Shown piece after piece: positions 8,430 through 21,000 of a stretch of DNA of 64,000 nucleotides (positions are counted from its first letter, which is position 1; each line of letters starts with the position of its first letter). Source of the stretch: Neurospora intermedia. Lineage: Eukaryota > Ascomycota > Sordariomycetes > Sordariales > Sordariaceae. The position numbers and the translations under genes are program-made. A model generated the notes under the pieces. It saw only the letters and a program-made list of their open reading frames with translations, made no database searches and was not told the origin of the DNA. The stretch spans positions 310,001-374,000 of the forward strand of contig BTPP01000004.1 in the NCBI GenBank assembly GCA_037102815.1. Reading direction: 5' to 3'.

Positions 8430-9950
8430 TCGACAGTTTAACGTCGCTGTCTCGAACTCGTGCTGCGTCGACTTGTTCGTGGTCTAGAGGTATGTTGTGG
8501 TAGTTCGAAAGACCCACAAAGCGCTGAGGGCGGCCCGTTTCTGTATATGACTATCGCCCTGAAAATGAAGGTCGCAGCGGTGAGTAAAATGGCGAGTATC
8601 CAGTATATCACGAAGTGGTGTCTCGACATGCTCCCTTCGGAAACTTTGATCAGGTACCTCTAGTGACGCTCGAAGTCAAAGGTCTGTTTTCGTCCCCTCT
8701 CTTGCTCAAACTCCTGCGTATCCTTGCTCGCAGATAAACTACCTGTCAGTTGATAAGGGTAATGCTTATCCGGCATTCATGGGCCAAAATGACAAATGGA
8801 AGATACAGCGCTGAATGTAAGTCTTGCCTGAAGCCCTCAGGTGATTCAATGTCGATGCGACACTCACAGGTGAACTCGGAATCTCGTCTTCATGAAGTAA
8901 GCAAACTTTCGGATGAACCCATTTGTTCTTCCTGAGAAATGAGAAAACATCTGGTATCGAAACATGCGGACTGTGTGTGTTGCCGAACGGAACAGATAAA
9001 TTGAAGCCTGCGGGTTACCAGGTGATCAGAGACACCTTGATTGTCGGCAATCCGGTCCCGAAAGGACAAGCAGCGGAAATGACCAATGGTGAGAGTGTAG
9101 CCAAGTCGAGGGTAAGCGTTGAAGGCCTTCCACGAGGCTGCAAATTGCTCTTCCTTGATGTTAATGAGCTCTGATTTTTCACGACACTCGGGTGTGTCAT
9201 ACAAAGGTTCTCCCGGTCTTTCCACTCTCATCAGTTGGCGTAACGGCGGACAGAATCATTACAATCTTGTCGCCCGTGGATGTGTATACTGTAAAAGATC
9301 CGAGTTCGAGGAAGGTATGAGATCACTTGAGGGATAACCGCGTTCCAAGAAATCTGCCAGCACGAGGGTACGTCTAGGGAATGGGGTGGATACGGGGAGG
9401 AAAGCCCTTCATAAATACCGATGAGGCGTGAGACACTTGCGTCTTTCCAGTCACTGAAAGCTCGAAGTCCTTCCATTTCCGAGAGTGCTGCCCTAGCTGA
9501 CAACCGTTACTTGGAGCGAGCGGGAGGAAGCGAGTGTTACGCGGAGATGGAACTGACGTGATGGTAGAATCCAATAGGCATCAATATCGTAGACGGGGTG
9601 CCTGGAGAATGTGGGTCGAGCGAGTTCCACTATAAAAATGAATAAAATGAGAACCAAGAGAAAGTCAGTGAGGGCAAACTTCACATGCCCTCGTTGAGGC
9701 AGTCGCCCTTGTCGGAAACAAAAACACTCATGGCGCAATCGATGATCATCCGGTCGCCCTCCTTCCAATTTTCCCTCTACATCTGAGTCTCGGGGGCTGC
9801 TGTACACAAGGAAGCGATGTTCGCGGGAAAGCGCTGTAGGATACATTTTGAGAGGGGTTTCTGGGAAGGCACCAGGCTGAATGTACGATGCAAATGAACG
9901 CAGGTCCAATCGACAGCAGGGTACCCCTCATTTCACGAGGAAACAACGAG
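8430..9950 (-). pseudogene. Decayed multi-exon membrane-protein-like locus
   Basis: Several protein-like stretches follow one another on the minus strand but do not form one clean gene. The first begins MRGTLLSIGPAF at 9932 and resembles a signal peptide. A 55-base intron-like segment with CTGAC and TATAG lies at about 9625-9680. A further stretch contains EEQFAASWKAFNAYPRLG (about 9100-9160). The last has an acidic/basic segment EFEQERGRKQTFDFERH, then an in-frame TAG at about 8681, then a transmembrane segment FVIYWILAILLTAATFIF near 8570-8620. The in-frame stop and frame changes point to a pseudogene of a secreted or membrane protein. The family is not recognised. Alternatively, some pieces are chance ORFs. 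Confidence 0.3.
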
Positions 9951-10495
9951 CTTTAAAAGTGCCATGATTTCCACAATCAAGCTGCAGCGATGACATCGAT
10001 GCATGATACACAGTACTTCCCTTGTCTTTTACAGTGCTGGGTTTTTCCCTTCCACCGGACGCCGAGCAAGCGCACAAACTTGACCAAAACACCATGACCG
10101 GCCTCACCAAGTCAACATGTCAACATCTCAACATCGGCTCAACACCCCACCACCACCATCAACGCCAACATATTTTCGAGTCCTGGCTCCTTCCCTCTCG
10201 TGCCCTATCTAAGCCCTTCAGACTAGCCGTCTCTCTCTCTCTCTCTTTCTCTCTACAATAACAAACAACACAGTCAGTAACCCATGCCTGTCCATATGAC
10301 CTCACCTCCCTTTAAATCCTGACAGCATAACTCCCCTGCCCACCACTCACATACACCACGTCCTTATCCCCATTCTGCCTCTCCACCGCACAACGCAATA
10401 TTGACAAATCACCTACTTTGGACGTCATTTTCATGCGCCTTGGCGGACATTTGGCTCAATGCCGCAGACATTAGAGCCGCGCGGAATTTGGAAAC
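9951..10495 (+). promoter_or_regulatory. Non-coding, with CT-rich promoter-like tract
   Basis: A TATCTAAG word is followed by a CT dinucleotide tract (10,231-10,254) and AACAAACAACACAG, a combination common at fungal promoters and leaders. It may drive the doubtful gene that follows. There is no ORF of note. Confidence 0.35.
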
Positions 10496-11353
10496 ATGAT
10501 ATGGTACAAGAGGCTAAATACCTACCTACCAAGCCGAAGATCAGCAACCGAGTCGAATCTGGAACTTAGGTCCGATTCAATAATTAAACGGCTGATACTA
10601 ACACCCAACCCAACAGGCCTCTCAGCCCTGTCCCGCGATACCCCCGTCAAAACCTCCGATGCGTCCCATAGGAAGACGACGCTCAACAACACCCTCAAAG
10701 TCCTCATCAAGTTCGCCCTCATCGAGCGGACCACCGAGTCCCACGACAGCATCACACCCCTGACCCGCAGCGCTAGCACAGTTAGCTCTCGCACTTCTGC
10801 CAACCGCAGTCTCGACACTCCTAGTACGAATCAACATCGGAATTACAGTGACTCCTCTGACTCGCTCGACCTCTTGCGGATTCACTCGGTCCTTCTGCCG
10901 TGTTTTCTGCCATGCTTTATCCTGCCGTGGGGAGTCGTGTATGTCCGGACGGCACAATTTTTTGGATATTGTAAGTCTCCTTCATATTCCAATTCATTTT
11001 TGTTTTTTTCCTTTCTGTTCTCGCCTCCTTACAATCCATCTTATCCTCTCGGTCCTCTCTGTTTTTCGCTAACCAGAAACAGGCGCATGCCTCGCAACCA
11101 CCTGCCGAATTACGCTGAAGGGCAGCAGCAGCAGCAGCAGCAGCACCAACAAGACGACCAACAAGACGGCCAACAAGACGACCAGTTGCATCAGGAACAG
11201 CACCAACAAGACGACCAACAAGACGACCAGTTGCATCAGGAACAGCAGCAGGAGCCACAATTGGAGCTTTGGCATAGACGAGTTCATGTTCCAGACGTGG
11301 AGATGGCTGTCGTCGCCGCTGATCCCGCCCCTCCCCAGCACCAAGACCCCTAG
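10496..11353 (+). CDS. Doubtful spliced gene with Gln/Asp repeat region
   Basis: An open frame of 285 codons. Codons from about 10,617 to 10,970 show the C/G-ending bias of coding DNA and encode a Ser/Thr-rich stretch ending in a hydrophobic segment (VLLPCFLPCFILPWGVVYV). A CTAAC branch point with an ACAG acceptor at 10,616 suggests an upstream exon. A GTAAGT donor at 10,971 with CTAAC and an acceptor at 11,082 suggests a 112-base intron. Splicing would change the downstream frame from Gln/Asp-rich to an Asn-Lys-Thr repeat. The true start and final frame are therefore unresolved, and the span is given as the unspliced frame. No family is recognised. Confidence 0.3.
   Translation: MIWYKRLNTYLPSRRSATESNLELRSDSIIKRLILTPNPTGLSALSRDTPVKTSDASHRKTTLNNTLKVLIKFALIERTTESHDSITPLTRSASTVSSRTSANRSLDTPSTNQHRNYSDSSDSLDLLRIHSVLLPCFLPCFILPWGVVYVRTAQFFGYCKSPSYSNSFLFFSFLFSPPYNPSYPLGPLCFSLTRNRRMPRNHLPNYAEGQQQQQQQHQQDDQQDGQQDDQLHQEQHQQDDQQDDQLHQEQQQEPQLELWHRRVHVPDVEMAVVAADPAPPQHQDP
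11122..11245. repeat. CAG run plus 57/45-bp minisatellite
   Basis: A (CAG)n run at 11,122-11,143 leads into two tandem units, 11,144-11,200 (57 bp) and 11,201-11,245 (45 bp). They share CACCAACAAGACGACC and GTTGCATCAGGAACAG. The shorter unit lacks one 12-bp CAACAAGACGRC subunit. All unit sizes are multiples of three, which fits a coding repeat. Confidence 0.8.
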
Positions 11354-11703
11354 TGGAGGCCTTGGATCAAGGATAAGTAGGTAGGTCAATGCTATTCCCG
11401 TATTATGAAATTCATCGCTGACAGTTGCATACCAGCGCCTCAATACCCGGCAGTCAAGTTTTGCGTCGATGCCGCCAACAGGGTCTCGCAGGCCTTCAGC
11501 AAGTAATTTCCGATGTCCGTACCTGACGATGGGTAGTAGGAAATCTAGAAGATCATCAGTTGTGTCTGTCATCCACGTGTTGTGCTACTGATGTTTTGTG
11601 GTTGCTGTCGGGGTGAATAGTCTGGAGGCTCAACTTGCCGGCCTGTTGCAGTCAAGTTTGATTGAGACTACCGGGGAATCACACTTTGAAGGAAAAAAAA
11701 AAA

Positions 11704-12330
11704 GAGTTAACTTACCGACACGCACCAAAAACTTACAGGTACGCACTTTGCCAGAAAAATGGGGCAGTTCAGGTGATGACACCTGACATCGTAAATCCCG
11801 TTTTTACCCGCAAAATTTCATCTTTTCAATGCACGCGACATCCCCTCTAACTTTCACTCTTTTTTACACGGCCATTTGCACCAGCACTCTACGGCAGCAC
11901 GTTGCACTGCACGCAATTACATTGCACCCATCTATACTATACACATCCATTCAATCTACCACCTCAACGTACGTCTCAATCGTCGCGTTCAATTGATTTT
12001 TATATACCCTCTACCAAGCGCCCTCGTCGTACATCGCACTCGTCGCACTCGTCGCGCTCATCTATCGAGACCAGTAGAGTAGAGTAACCCCTCAACTCCA
12101 TGAAAGTATCACTAGATTGGCGCTGTCAGATTGGCGCTATCAGATTTGCTTTGCTCGATCGCGAAAGATCAAAATTTACAAGGCATTTACTAGGAATTTT
12201 CTGGGTTGACCCACTTCATGACATTGAAAATCACGATTTTTACAGCCAAAACGAGATAATTTACATGTCAGCTGTCAGAGCCCAAAAGTGCGTACCTGTA
12301 AGTTTTTGGTGCGTGTCGGCAAGTAAACTC
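11704..12330. mobile_element. 627-bp MITE related to the one at 677-1268
   Basis: The left end GAGTTAACTTACCGACACGC, continuing ACCAAAAACTTACAGGTACGCAC, is repeated inverted at the right end with two or three mismatches (about 40 bp). Outside the termini are A-runs: eleven A on the left (11,693-11,703) and exactly eight on the right (12,331-12,338). This fits an 8-bp AAAAAAAA target duplication. Internal segments GATGACACCTGACAT, GTAAATCCCGTTTTTACCC and GACATGTAAATTATC match the other element in reverse orientation. No transposase is encoded. Confidence 0.7.
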
Positions 12331-12338
12331 AAAAAAAA

Positions 12339-14082
12339 TGTGCCATTCAGGGTTCTCTCCTTGACTAGGTAGGTAAGTAACGGGGCGTTAATAGCTAACA
12401 TTTATGTTACCTCGCTTCAGTCCCTTTATAGCTTTTCCCTGTAGCGACATATACGTTCCTTTCGTGCAGGTGACTCCGGTAATGGATGGTGACTGAGACA
12501 GGTCTTGTTCTAGAAGTCGAATGCGATCTCCCACCTAGCTCCATTTTTGGTATCGTTGTCGGTACCTACCTACCTATCGGTGTGACAGTGACAGCGACAG
12601 TGACATGACGGTCTCGGTGAGTGACGGTGTGGCCGTGTGGGCGTCACACCAGCGGTGTATGGTACTGCCCGTGTAAGGTATCAGTCATGTCTGTGTAACG
12701 CAACCTACCTACTACCTAGGCAGTAGGTACTTACTTCCCCTTGACCTTGACCTCGCCTGCTGCCAAATACCCCATGTGCAAGTCTTAGGTAGGTAGGCTG
12801 GGCCCAGACTTTGCCCCCCTTTTATTTCCAAAATGGATAAAGTGCTTTATATAGACCTAGTAGGTATACTCGTAGTCAATGCGGCTCTTTCTTTATTCGC
12901 AAGGGGGCTAGCCGGCTAGGGTTACTACTGGTCACAGTTACTCTAAGGACTATTCTAGACTACATACACTCTACACTAGTGACGTTACACAAGTCCAAGC
13001 CCAATCCCATGAATCCCGAGCCCAATCCAATCCCAACCCTGAACACACCACCCCAGTCAGTGCCCTTTACCCCTGAGCCCTACATGAGAAATCAGAGAGT
13101 GAACAAGATCGGCTGGTCCAATCCAGCTGAGCCAGTTGAGGAGCCCCAATGGTAAATGAAGAACCCAATGAAATTTCAGGTGGAGTAAGCCCTGAGCTTC
13201 TTCACATGTGTACGTACGTACTATGTAGAGTAGGAAGCAAACACATTTCCGACAGATTGGATAGATGCTCGATGGCGCTGCCGGTTACAAGAGGTACCGA
13301 AGTGGGTCATTTCCGGGCTGACGACTTGCATTTTGAATAGTCTTGGAGACAGTGTGTCGAAGGCTTTTGGGAATCATTGGTCTGTTATATTCATGATTGG
13401 TTTTGTGGATGGAATTAAAGATCTCCGGCGCTAAGAGTGATATATCTGCAAGGCTCTTGCATGTTGGGATACTTTACACTAGAAAAAAGGGAACAAAAGG
13501 AAGAATGGGTACCAAGTATGGGAGTAGGACATAGGTAGACATGTCAAAGTAGGTAGGTAGGTATTAGTCGACATGTATGTACTTTTATTGCATCAATGGG
13601 GGAGGGAAGCCTATCCCGATGCTCTAAAACGTAAGAGACATAACTTTTTTGTTCGTCGACATCGTGAGCTTTTTCCATCGACGTCTGCCCCGTAGGTTAA
13701 GAGACAGACAGTCATGATAACTAGAGGCAGTACAATGAGGGCCCCGGAAAATGTACACAAATGGAAGGGGATGAAGATGATGATGATTACAATGGCTCTC
13801 AAATGCAACAAGACCCTTGGTGATAATGAAAGAGCATTGAACGCCTGTCGCCTGCTGATGCGAGGCCCCATAGCCGTGAAATATCCAAGTCCATCTCAGA
13901 AAAGATAGAAAGAAGATAAAGAAGCCGACAAAGGGAAAGAAGAAAGGAAATATCCACCCCTAACATCGCCATCGCTTCTTATCCAAACAATTCCCCGTGT
14001 TATGCGCCATTCTCCGTTTCTCATATCGTCCTTTCCTGCCCCCTTTCAACCCAAAACTCCATAAAGAGATCACCAACCAAGA
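12339..14082. other. Intergenic region, no gene supported
   Basis: This stretch is rich in TACCTACC/GGTAGGTA words, which are common in fungal intergenic DNA, with GACAGTGACAG-type simple repeats near 12,585-12,610. The last few hundred bases before 14,083 are probably 3' untranslated region of the ankyrin gene. A small minus-strand frame at 13,611-13,871 with a hydrophobic stretch is not supported. Confidence 0.5.
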
Positions 14083-16711
14083 TCAACCAAGAAAGGAAGT
14101 CTGAAACTCCAAATGCATCGGCATGCCGCCCGCACCAATCGGCATCCCGTGCATCCCGTATCCTCCATGTCCGTGCCCATGCGCATGTCCACTTCCCTCC
14201 CCATTATCTCCTTCCTCATCATAAGGGTGTTGCGCAAACTGCATATGTCCATTCTCATCCATCCACATCGCTGGCCCATGCGGTGCTATTGATGAGGATA
14301 GCAAATGCAGCCCACGACACTCGTACGCCACACCCTGCTTCACCAGATTGGTAATGCACCTCTCGCTTCCGTCAAACACATCGTACGGGTAGATAACGCT
14401 TCGCTCGCTAACAAGCTTGCTCTGATCGAATGCTCCTCTCTCCAACAAAAGCACCGCACAGCGTAGATATCGTGCCTCCATGTACACATCTGTCCTGACG
14501 TCCGTCCTTTGGATCGCGTACTTGATGAGCTGAAGAGGAGTGTTGCCGCAGTTATTCATGACGTTCACCTGCGCGCCATGCGAAGTAATGAACTTGACAG
14601 CCGCCACAATGCCAAACTCAGCGGCATAATGTAGCGCCGAGTTACCTTCAGTGTCTCGCTCGTTGAGCCAGGCTTCGATGTCCTGCTTGGTGGTTTTGGG
14701 GCCGATGCCGAGGAGGGCCTCGAGGCGCTGGTCCAGGTTTGCCTCGCCCCCGTGTTTGTCCGAGTCTCGACCGGAAGCAATCTTGCACAAGAGACGCATG
14801 ACGGGCGTTCGCTTGATGCTTTGGGAGCTGCTGGCGGTGCTGCCGCGACTTGAGCTGCCGCGCCAACTGTCCGAGTCGGAGGTCATGGTGATGCGCGTCG
14901 AGTTGTTGCACGAGGAATCCCCCATGAATTCGGGGAGATAGCGCCGGACAAACTCCTGCTCGTCGCCGAAGATGCGGTGGAGTTTGGGCGATTGATACGA
15001 AAGGTTCTTGCGGATGCAGTGCCACAGTCGTTCGTCAGCCGAGCACTTGTTGGCAACAAGGAAGCGGGCCGTCCCGTGGCCGACTTCACGGAACAGACAA
15101 TGAAGGATCTCGATGGGGAAGGTCTTCTTGGGGACCAGGTGTTGTAGAAATGTCCGCTTCTCGACGTCTCGCTGGCAAAAGTCGAAGCCCCGTGATCGCA
15201 GATGTCGCACAAGGTTGATGAAAGAAGCTGGCCTTAGCTTTGGGTGGCTTGGGGGTTCGTAAACATGGAGGAAAGTCTCGCCACGGACGTTAACTGCCTG
15301 GATATCATCAGTGTGTCGCAGAAGCAACAACAAAATGGAAACACGGGCGCCCCATCGGGCAGCGACGTGCAGAAGAATGTTGCCATACTTGTCCACCATA
15401 TTGGCCTCCTCGTCGGTAACGGTAAACTTGCGGAAGGCATGACCTTCCGAGTCCTGGGCCTCAATGGCCTTGGATAGTCTCTCATGCACACAAGGAGGGG
15501 AGCTGGTTTCAATATGAGCCGAGCAGCACATGGCAAGCAACGCATTGTTCAATTCCTCCGTCTTGGGGTTAACAGAAGAGTACTTCTTCTTGAACAAGGG
15601 GTTCTGCAGCGCCTTGGCAACCTTTGCTTTGGTTGCTGATGCCAATGGCTTGTTCTCTTCCAGCAGAGAAAGAAAATCATCTCGACTCAACTTGCTGAGC
15701 GCAACCGTGGGACCGTTTTCGCTGTGGCCAACCCCCTTGGAAGATGCCGATGACGAGGAACGGGCAAGACTGGAGATACCCGACGATATGCTCGACAGCA
15801 CCGATGCCCATGACCTCCTCTTGAATGCCGACCTAAGGGATTCCGATGCTGACTTGAGCGAACTTGACATGGACTTTTCGGACCTCACTGGTGACCTCTC
15901 TCGGTGCGATGGGGCGCCATGAGAGGTGTGCGACGTCTCCGGGGAGTTGATGGGTGACTGGTGAAGCTGACATGACGCGTGGGATGCGTGCGAGGTTTCG
16001 GGGCTTGCTGTGGCCGACTCGGATAGCAAGGCTTGTGGTGACGACTGGGCGGAATTGTGGCGGCCTCGGTGATGGTGGATGTGTTGATTATTGCGGAGAG
16101 GGATTCCATCCAAGTTCATGATGACATCCGTATCCATGGCCCCCCTGTCCATCATACCCACTCCCATGCGACTGCCCAGGTACCCCGTCGGCGATCTCCA
16201 CTCTATGGCGGCGGCGGCATGGTGCTGGTTCGTATTGCCGCCGCGTGCCCTGTGATCTCGGTTTTTCCTCCTCATCCTCCTCTCGGCCCTGACTGATCTG
16301 AGGAAGCGCACTCGAACCAACATCGAGGCCAGGTCCCTCGGTCGCCAGTCATCGATGCGACGGTCTGGTAATAGATTTTTGAGGTGCTTGTGAGAATTTC
16401 GTTGCCTGTGAAACATGACGATCGTCGAGTCAGTAATCCCGGGGCTTGGGTGATGATCGCCGTCACACCTAGTACTGCAATATCACGGAAAAGAGGTGAT
16501 CGCACCTTGGGTCAAAAGTGCCATCCTTTAGCCGTTCGAGAATGCGCACCAGGGGCAGGCGCTCGCTTTGTGTGCAGACATAGAGGCGCAAGAGCTTCCG
16601 CTGTTTAGAGGGCGGCCATGGTTTCTCGCGTCTTCCGCGGCGAGGATACTTGCCGGCGCCCGGCGGCGACGAAGAAGTGCTCTGTGTGGTTGCGACTCGT
16701 ACTTCCATCAC
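14083..16711 (-). CDS. Ankyrin-repeat protein, 842 aa, two exons
   Basis: Exon 1 is 16,506-16,711 and exon 2 is 14,083-16,405, joined across a 100-base intron (16,406-16,505) with branch CTGAC and acceptor CACAG. The donor GTGCGA is weak, but splicing joins FDPR to QRNSHKHLKN in frame. The N-terminus has a basic helical segment (LLRLYVCTQSERLPLVRILERL, about 40-62), followed by LPDRRIDDWRPRDLASMLVRVRFLRSV to about residue 107. A long Ser/His-rich disordered region spans about 125-300. Ankyrin-like units lie at about 407-475 (DKYGNILLHVAARWGA; RGETFLHVYE) and about 653-725 (TEGNSALHYAAEFGI; NNCGNTPLQLI). The C-terminus has a Gly-His run near 805-820. Such repeats bind other proteins; the partner is unknown. 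Large ankyrin proteins of this build are common in filamentous fungi. No enzyme domain is visible. Confidence 0.8.
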
Positions 16712-16908
16712 ACCAATCGGTCACACACTGCACACTATGAGAGCAAAGCGGGCGTCGCTGTTGTGGTTGATGAGTGGGCAGCCGACATGGACGGGCGCAG
16801 GCGGCAGAGCGGGGGGTTTGCCTTGGCCTGGGCGGGTATTCGGCAGTAACGACAGCTCTCGACAGGTACTGTACGACAGATGCTGCGCTTGTGGATAAGA
16901 ATGATAAT

Positions 16909-16957
16909 GTCGTTGTTGTTGTTGTCGTTGTTGTTGTTTGTTTATTTTGTTGTTGTG
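16909..16957. repeat. GTT/GTC microsatellite in the ankyrin gene leader
   Basis: An imperfect (GTTGTTGTC)n-type triplet tract lies about 200 bases upstream of the ankyrin start codon, in the presumed 5' untranslated region of the minus-strand transcript, where it reads CAACAACGAC. Confidence 0.7.
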
Positions 16958-17040
16958 CAAGTTTTTGCGACACAAGAGGCAAAAACGAGCGAATGACAAT
17001 GGGGGCCTTTTTTCGGGAGGGGGAGCCGGCAGAGGTTTAA

Positions 17041-18016
17041 GAAGGAGGTTTCCGATTTCTCAGTGTGGTCCAGTCCGTCGTATGGACTCCAGTGTGTGGT
17101 GGTGGTCCCCGTCCAGCGTAGCGTTCGACGGTAGCGTTTCGCTTGGCTTGGCTATTTTTCCAGCTTGTATTGATTGCCCCCCTGTTCGGGATTGCTCTGG
17201 ATTTGTCTTGGTGTGGGTAGGGCAATTGGTGGATGTTTCGTATGTTTAGCACTCTAATATGCGGTGCAGTAGCGCTCCCTCGTTGGATGGACCACCAGAA
17301 CAGCCTCCACCAGCGCGATTCTCCCTTGGTGTTTTGTTTTTGTTTTCTAGAGAGAGCCACCAGACTCTCAGTCAGCCAGCCAGCCAGTCAGACAGACCAT
17401 TGTGCAATCAATGTACATGGCATCAAAAAACAGGCCGTCTCGACATCGGTTACGATACGGTTGCCGCGGGTTTGTCATACACCACACTACCCTACACTTC
17501 ATACTTTTCTTGTGGTGCCCTGTCCGGGTCTGCCAGGCAGCCAATAACGAGGCCAAGGGGGGAAAAGGTGTGGGTGGCTAGGAGGACCCCAGTGTGCCAG
17601 TGGGCTGTGGGACTGGGACCGAATGGAAAGACGCTAAGACCGGCGCCATTGCTGGTTCCTGATGCATCCCACGGAGATGGAACATGTTAGCTCAGGTCAT
17701 GCTAATCCTGGGCGGAGACGATGTTAGTGTGGTGTCGAATACCTAGGTAGTGCCAGGAGTGCAGTATCGTACATAGTACTAGGTATCATGTAATGGCCGG
17801 CTGGATAGCCGCGGATAGGTAGGCTACCTAATTTGGGCGTAGGCCACCATTCGCGAGCTGGCCGTTGAACGAGGTCTGGCTCGGTTGTCTGATGGCCTCC
17901 TCCTGATATCATTAAATTTGCTCACACTCTCCATGTTTGCTTGTTCATGTTTCTGTATATGTCCATGTATGTGTGTGCCTCGGCGACGTCTTGTTCTGCT
18001 TCTTTTTCTTCTGCTG

Positions 18017-18053
<37 letters not shown>

Positions 18054-21000
18054 GGCGGGGATCAGGGTCTGATGTCGAGAAAAGGCTGTACATAATGTAC
18101 AGTACAGTACGGCCCGGCTTGGCAGTTTTTCGTGATTGCGACGTTGCTCTATGTGCCTGGGAATGTCGCGGAGAAAGGTCTTTCGGTCGATGAATATAGC
18201 GGGTACTATGGCGAGGATGTCTCCCTGTTGCTGGTGGGTAGAGAGAGCTAGCGGGTTGCTGGTGGATCCCGTCTGGCTGCTGATGATATCTCTGCTGCTA
18301 TCAGTCTTGTCATTTCCGTGGTAGGCGACGCGCGACTCGATTGTAAAGAGAGAGTCCCAGCCTGCTGACGGCGCACTGGTCTACAGTACCTACTGAGGGG
18401 AGTCACTGGTCGCTACCTAGTCGGCAAGCGGATTCCCAAATGTCTCCGCCATCTTGGAGGGAGGTATGTACTTGTGTCATGTACTTACGTATGTACTAGG
18501 TAGCTGTCATCTTACCCCAGACTCCTGACTCTCCTCCTTATAACCGTGTAGCCGTGTAAATCCCGACAACAAGGGACGGAGGACTCGGACGGCAGCGGAG
18601 CGGGAAGTGGGAGAAGGGGGGGAGGGGGAGCGCGGGCGGCGGTCGATGTCCTGTCCGGGCCTCGCTGGTGTCACGGTCCAGCACGGTCGAGGCCCTTGAA
18701 GTCTTGAACTGCCCTTGATTCATTCGCAAATTGGACTGGTGACTACAGTACACTACTGCATTGAGAAAGCCACCGAGACCGGCAAGTCCCGTGAAAGGGG
18801 CAAGTGACGACGGGCACAACTATTCCTCATCAGAGATGATTCCAGTCTTCAGCAACGCAGGAGAGGGAGGGAGGGTTCCTTCGACTACTACGGGCAATAT
18901 TTGCTAAAAACGAAGTGCGCAAGATAAAATGATGTTGATTGGCCAGGCAATGATCTCAATTCTGCGCCCCACAATTTCCCGCTGCTGCCCGGCCTGCCCC
19001 TCCTTCTTTCCGTGCTATGATTGGCTGAAAGGACTTTTCTTTCCGCAGCCACAGCCGTTCGGGGCAGGCACCCCCTCGGGGATGGACAACAGGAACCGAC
19101 AGATCTGGATTTAGGTCGTCTCACTCTTTTTTAGTTTCCTTTCATTGTTCGTAAACTAGGGTATCAGGGGTATCTTGATACAACTGAAGAGAGAAAACTT
19201 TGCCTCGGTTGTTGCCTGCCAAAGAAATCTGATCCGCCCCGTCCTCTGACTTGATGGAACGAAGAAGAAGCAAGTTCATCTCGGAGAAGGAACAACAACC
19301 TGGACAATAGCATACCCCGTACTATCACTTCATCCTTGCCCCCCTGCCCCGGCCACAAGCCGTCAATGACACCTTTGTGATCCGAGAACCGAGAATCGAA
19401 ACCGAGCCTTGTGAGGACTGGGTACTTACCCTACCTTGGTAGAGATTCATACTTTTGTGGCTTCTTATTTCCCTTTCTTTTTCTTCTCTTTTTTTTCTTT
19501 CTTCTTCTTGTATAATGGGATACCGTCCCTTCTTCTCCCTACGTGGTGTACTCCTTTTCAGTCACGGAGCGCGGAACAATGGCATGCATAGGTAGGAAGG
19601 ACTGCTCAATTGGGATGGGCAATCCGCAATCCGCAAGCAGCACCGCAATGAGGCACAGTCGACCGTCATGGGGGAGATCGCATGATTACATGCAGTACAA
19701 CATCGGGCAGAACCTGAATAATGCACAGCGGTGTAACGTACTACTGATACAGTACCTCTACATACGCCGAGGTCCACCGTTCCTTTTTCCACTCAGGTCG
19801 CACCTTCTGCCCCTTGACATTTGCTCCCCTTTCCCTTCCGTTGTTGCCTCCAGTCCCCCCCTCATCTCCATTCCTCGAATCACATGTTTTGCCCGCCTCG
19901 CTGCCTGTCACGGCAATGTCGAGCTGTCATAATCTGCAGTGCAGTGCGATGCTGTCTGTCGCTGTCCGTCATTCCCGAAAGGCGCCCTCCCTCTCCCGCC
20001 ACCACGGACTGAACGGCATCTCAATGGCGAAGAATGGCGTGCGCTTCCACTTCGATGCAGATTCCCGCCTGATCTGATTGATATATTCCCCGATCTTCTC
20101 GGTTCATGTGAGGGTCGTGCCATGAGTGACATTCCGTCCTCGGTAAATTTTCTTTTTTTTTCTTCACCAGCACACAGGGTTCCAATCATCATGATATCGA
20201 TTGGGTTTGAAACAAGACCATATCATCAGCCTGCCTCCGTTCCTTTCCTGGCTCTCGGAATCCCACGCTCCATCCATGATGGATGCCGTGCCACAGAAAA
20301 ACACTCTCCCATTCCTTCCCGTCATAACATGGAGTCTTGCCGTCTTCAGTCCTCCATCAATTTCACAATGGTGCTATGCACCGCACCTGTCAATACTATC
20401 TACCAACACAACTGAAGGCCAAGTGGGATCGCTTCTTTTTACCTAATGCTCATCTCTCGGTCCCCCATGGTCTGATCCAACGTCTGTTTCGTCACGGTCA
20501 CATGTTCACTCCCGAACCATGGATGGAGTTTATTCATCTCCAGTCGTCACTCCAGACAAACCCTCAGTCACAGCAAGTCCCCTTCCCCCTCCCCCCACCT
20601 TCACCCTCACTTTCCTGGTCCCTCTCCCGTCTTGACCACCGGTCATCAGTGGAACACCACGTTTTGTCTTTACTTCACCAAGGGGAAAGATGCGATTGGC
20701 TCGTCAGACCCCTGATCGTTTCCGAAAAAACTGTGGCTTATCGCGAGTCCACCGGTACTAGTGTACTATAGCCTCTTGGGGGCGGAGCATGACAATATCA
20801 AATTACCCCCCCAACATGATGGTAATTAGAAAAATGTCCATCTTGTTGAGTGGCATCCCAACATGTGGTTCGTCCAACACACGCCCCTTCTTTCCATAGG
20901 ATTCGTGTTCGTCTATTTCTTCCTTCTTGGGCGTCTAGATCGCCAAGATCCAAGCCCTCGTCCAAGTAGGCCAAGACTTTTCGAGTATCACAAGGAGTCC

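Noticed and set aside
11069-11572. Minus-strand 167-codon frame with Leu/Val-rich repeats
   Set aside because: The hydrophobic repeats are the reverse complement of the Gln/Asp minisatellite. The first 50 codons look protein-like, but no splice or family evidence supports them.
13611-13871. 86-codon minus-strand frame with a hydrophobic segment
   Set aside because: It lies just downstream of the ankyrin gene on the same strand, has no homology that I recognise, and probably falls in the 3' region.
17259-17690. 143-codon plus-strand frame
   Set aside because: Rival frames overlap it, there is no coding bias or domain, and it sits in the upstream region of the divergent ankyrin gene.
19939-20415. 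158-codon plus-strand frame
   Set aside because: It overlaps a similar-sized minus-strand frame; neither shows a fold or family signal.
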